Source of the DNA: an uncultured Chromatiaceae bacterium
GTDB taxonomy: Bacteria; Pseudomonadota; Gammaproteobacteria; Tenderiales; Tenderiaceae
DNA length: 33,741 nucleotides
Assembly: GCA_945787785.1 (NCBI GenBank)
Contig: CALZIO010000012.1
Span: 1-33,741, forward strand
Reading direction: 5' to 3'
Shown: piece after piece, positions 32,114 through 33,741 of the stretch
How positions within the stretch are numbered: position 1 is the stretch's first letter
Layout: each line of letters begins with the position of its first letter
Notes under the pieces: generated by a model
The model's input: the letters and a program-made list of their open reading frames with translations, nothing else
Databases searched by the model: none
What the model was told of the DNA's origin: nothing
Position numbers and translations under genes: made by a program

Positions 32114-33741
32114 TTATTTTAATTCATGTGACATGGATTTGATCACTAAAGTATCGCCCTGCTTAATTACAGAAAGGTTTAAAATGCCATGCTGTGAAAA
32201 AGGTCTCTTACGATCTTTACGCTGTATTGTGACAGAAAACTCACCCGTACCGCTGACACTTCCCTGCAGATACTCCCATTCCAGCTCTTCAATCTGCATT
32301 TTGCGCATACTTGTAATATCAAAAAGAACTAGATAGTCCTTTCTAATCTTTTCAATACCTTTCACTCCGTCAGCCATCGCATCGGCAGCAAATAATCCAA
32401 CAAAACTAGATAAATCACCGATCTCATAATAAGTAATCAATTCATTGATTAACGTTGTCAAATCTTGTTGTGTAATCTGCGCATCGTCAACAAACTCAGC
32501 CTTAGATACGGATGTGACAACCTCACTCTCAGCTGCATCAACACTTGTAGACTCAACATCTGCCATCACAATAACCGGTGCAACTTCATTCGCAGCAGCT
32601 TCGTCAATCGCAGGTGTAACAATCTCTGCCTCAACCTCGTTACTTTCAACAACAACCGGGACGGCATCTACTTTTGATTCGATATCAGGTGAAATTTTGT
32701 TGGCCGACTGCTCAGGCTTGCTCTGTTTCGTTGTTACATCTTCTCTCGACTCAAGCTCGGCCATTGCTACTGATGTAGCAATCGTTGGTGTCACCACATC
32801 CATTTCAGTTGGGGCAGGCGTTGTTTTGCTTGATTCTACCGATGCAGCTTGATTAGTTTGTTTCTGCTTGTTTGGCTCTGAACCGGCCTCAACAGGTTCA
32901 GGGGCAACCAGCAACGGGGCCGTATCACGCAACTGCGTTGACAGCGAATCAGCTTGCCCAGCCAGATCTGCGTTTGATTCCAAGCCAAGATTTTCTTTTG
33001 TTTCCAACTCAACATGAGGGTTCGTTTGCAATCCGTCCAACCCCTTTTCAGGTAAGGCATCAAGGGCAAATTGAGATTCACCAGAAATAGGTTTATCAAT
33101 AAATAAGTTTTCATCCACTTCAAATACTGGTTCAGGTAACTCCGCCTTCATTGTCTGTTTATCTTGTGTATTTGCACCATACTCATAGAAAGAAAATGAA
33201 TCATCATTTGCGACATTCTGCGAATAGTCAATGATATCTTCAATAAAAAATGGCAGTAAAATCATGACAATAGTAATAAAGATAATGGACAACACTGTCC
33301 ATTTATTGATTAGATCTGGCTTATGATAAGGCTCTGCAGGACTATCTTGGAACAACGTTACCTCAGCAGCTTTTTCCTGTGAACTTTCCCGTAGCGCAGC
33401 CTTAGACGCTTTCTCTGATTTTGATGATTTATTTACAGCTGTAGGTGATTCTTGTACCGCACCAGCAGCTGCCACTCTAGAGCTTTGTTGTTGTGATGTT
33501 GATTGATCAGCCTCAGTCAACGATGGTTCAGCTTGGCTATTCGCTGTTTCAAGCTCAATATCTGCTTTAACTTCAGCTGGTGGCACTTCAGTTACTTCAT
33601 TTATGCTGACTGATTCATCAGACGTAACTTCAGTGATCGATTTGTGGGCCGGCTGACGTGTCTGCGAGGATTGCTCTGCGACTTCATGGGCTGGCTCGAC
33701 GGGTTCAACTGGCTCAACTGGCTCAACTGGCTCAACTGGCT
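32114..33741 (-). CDS. Partial membrane protein with acidic linkers and NTF2-like C-terminus
   Basis: The reading frame stays open to the window edge, so the N-terminus is missing; about 541 codons are visible. A start at GTG 33586 would be internal to the open frame, and nothing suggests it is used. Numbered from that GTG: a Ser/Glu/Ala-rich region precedes a single membrane segment (about 96-115, TVLSIIFITIVMILLPFF), followed by a long Glu/Val/Ala-rich linker (about 116-365) and a C-terminal domain (about 366-490) resembling the NTF2/SnoaL fold (ELITYYEIGDLSSFVGLFAADA). The N-terminal part is presumed cytoplasmic and the C-terminal part periplasmic. At the edge the frame codes Val-Glu-Pro repeats. 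It is probably the first visible gene of the operon with the barrel protein and lipoprotein. Function was not recognised. Confidence 0.75.
   Translation of the reverse strand, partial: PVEPVEPVEPVEPVEPAHEVAEQSSQTRQPAHKSITEVTSDESVSINEVTEVPPAEVKADIELETANSQAEPSLTEADQSTSQQQSSRVAAAGAVQESPTAVNKSSKSEKASKAALRESSQEKAAEVTLFQDSPAEPYHKPDLINKWTVLSIIFITIVMILLPFFIEDIIDYSQNVANDDSFSFYEYGANTQDKQTMKAELPEPVFEVDENLFIDKPISGESQFALDALPEKGLDGLQTNPHVELETKENLGLESNADLAGQADSLSTQLRDTAPLLVAPEPVEAGSEPNKQKQTNQAASVESSKTTPAPTEMDVVTPTIATSVAMAELESREDVTTKQSKPEQSANKISPDIESKVDAVPVVVESNEVEAEIVTPAIDEAAANEVAPVIVMADVESTSVDAAESEVVTSVSKAEFVDDAQITQQDLTTLINELITYYEIGDLSSFVGLFAADAMADGVKGIEKIRKDYLVLFDITSMRKMQIEELEWEYLQGSVSGTGEFSVTIQRKDRKRPFSQHGILNLSVIKQGDTLVIKSMSHELK
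33704..33741 (-). repeat. 9-bp tandem repeat coding Val-Glu-Pro
   Basis: Four copies of the unit (T/C)TCAACTGG lie end to end and run into the window edge. On the coding strand they give the tripeptide Val-Glu-Pro. In-frame units of three codons allow length changes without frameshift, so the array may be polymorphic. Its full length lies outside the window. Confidence 0.85.

Overview
The window looks like a chromosomal segment of a Gram-negative, gammaproteobacterial-type organism. It contains HlyD-family adaptors, an outer-membrane barrel with a C-terminal Phe, a lipobox lipoprotein, several c-di-GMP proteins and a giant LEPR-XLL/DUF4347 surface protein. I see no tRNA, rRNA, CRISPR array or complete insertion sequence. 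All calls come from reading motifs by eye; no database search was run.

Layout. (1) 1-2500, plus strand: a possible gene tail at the edge, a small zinc-ribbon membrane protein, a small unknown protein and a DUF3179 protein. (2) 2614-8209, minus strand: a hybrid histidine kinase with two HPt domains, a degenerate receiver-HPt protein, and a receiver-GGDEF-EAL protein, closely spaced and probably one operon. (3) 8267-19835, minus strand: a giant LEPR-XLL/DUF4347/Ig-repeat protein preceded in the transcription direction by three membrane-fusion (HlyD-like) proteins with unusual fusions: GAF-HlyD, PqqD-like-M50 peptidase-HlyD, and HlyD-SPOR. (4) 20046-23468, minus: a PilZ-DUF1631-GGDEF-EAL protein. 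(5) 23841-26834, plus: a VTT membrane protein, a radical SAM ArsS-like enzyme and two rSAM-associated glycosyltransferases (arsenosugar-type cluster). A Glu/Leu/Phe/Val dehydrogenase follows at 26958-28382. (6) 28430-33741, minus: a partial membrane protein with an NTF2-like tail, an outer-membrane barrel and a large lipoprotein, probably one operon that starts beyond the window.

How it may work together. Regions 2-4 read as one module. The giant protein carries a conserved N-terminal LEPR-XLL motif, a His/Cys caspase-like DUF4347 domain, Ig/cadherin-like repeats and a hydrophobic C-terminus. It has three dedicated adaptors, one fused to an intramembrane metallopeptidase and a peptide-binding PqqD-like domain, but no ABC ATPase and no TolC in the window. 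The flanking genes form a phosphorelay (kinase, three paralogous HPt domains, one intact output receiver, one dead receiver) whose output is a probable c-di-GMP phosphodiesterase, and a PilZ-containing EAL protein lies on the other side. I infer a c-di-GMP-linked system for export, maturation and display of a giant surface protein. This is the best candidate here for an undescribed system. Poly-G tracts of eight near the 5' ends of the giant gene and of the lipoprotein gene suggest possible phase variation.
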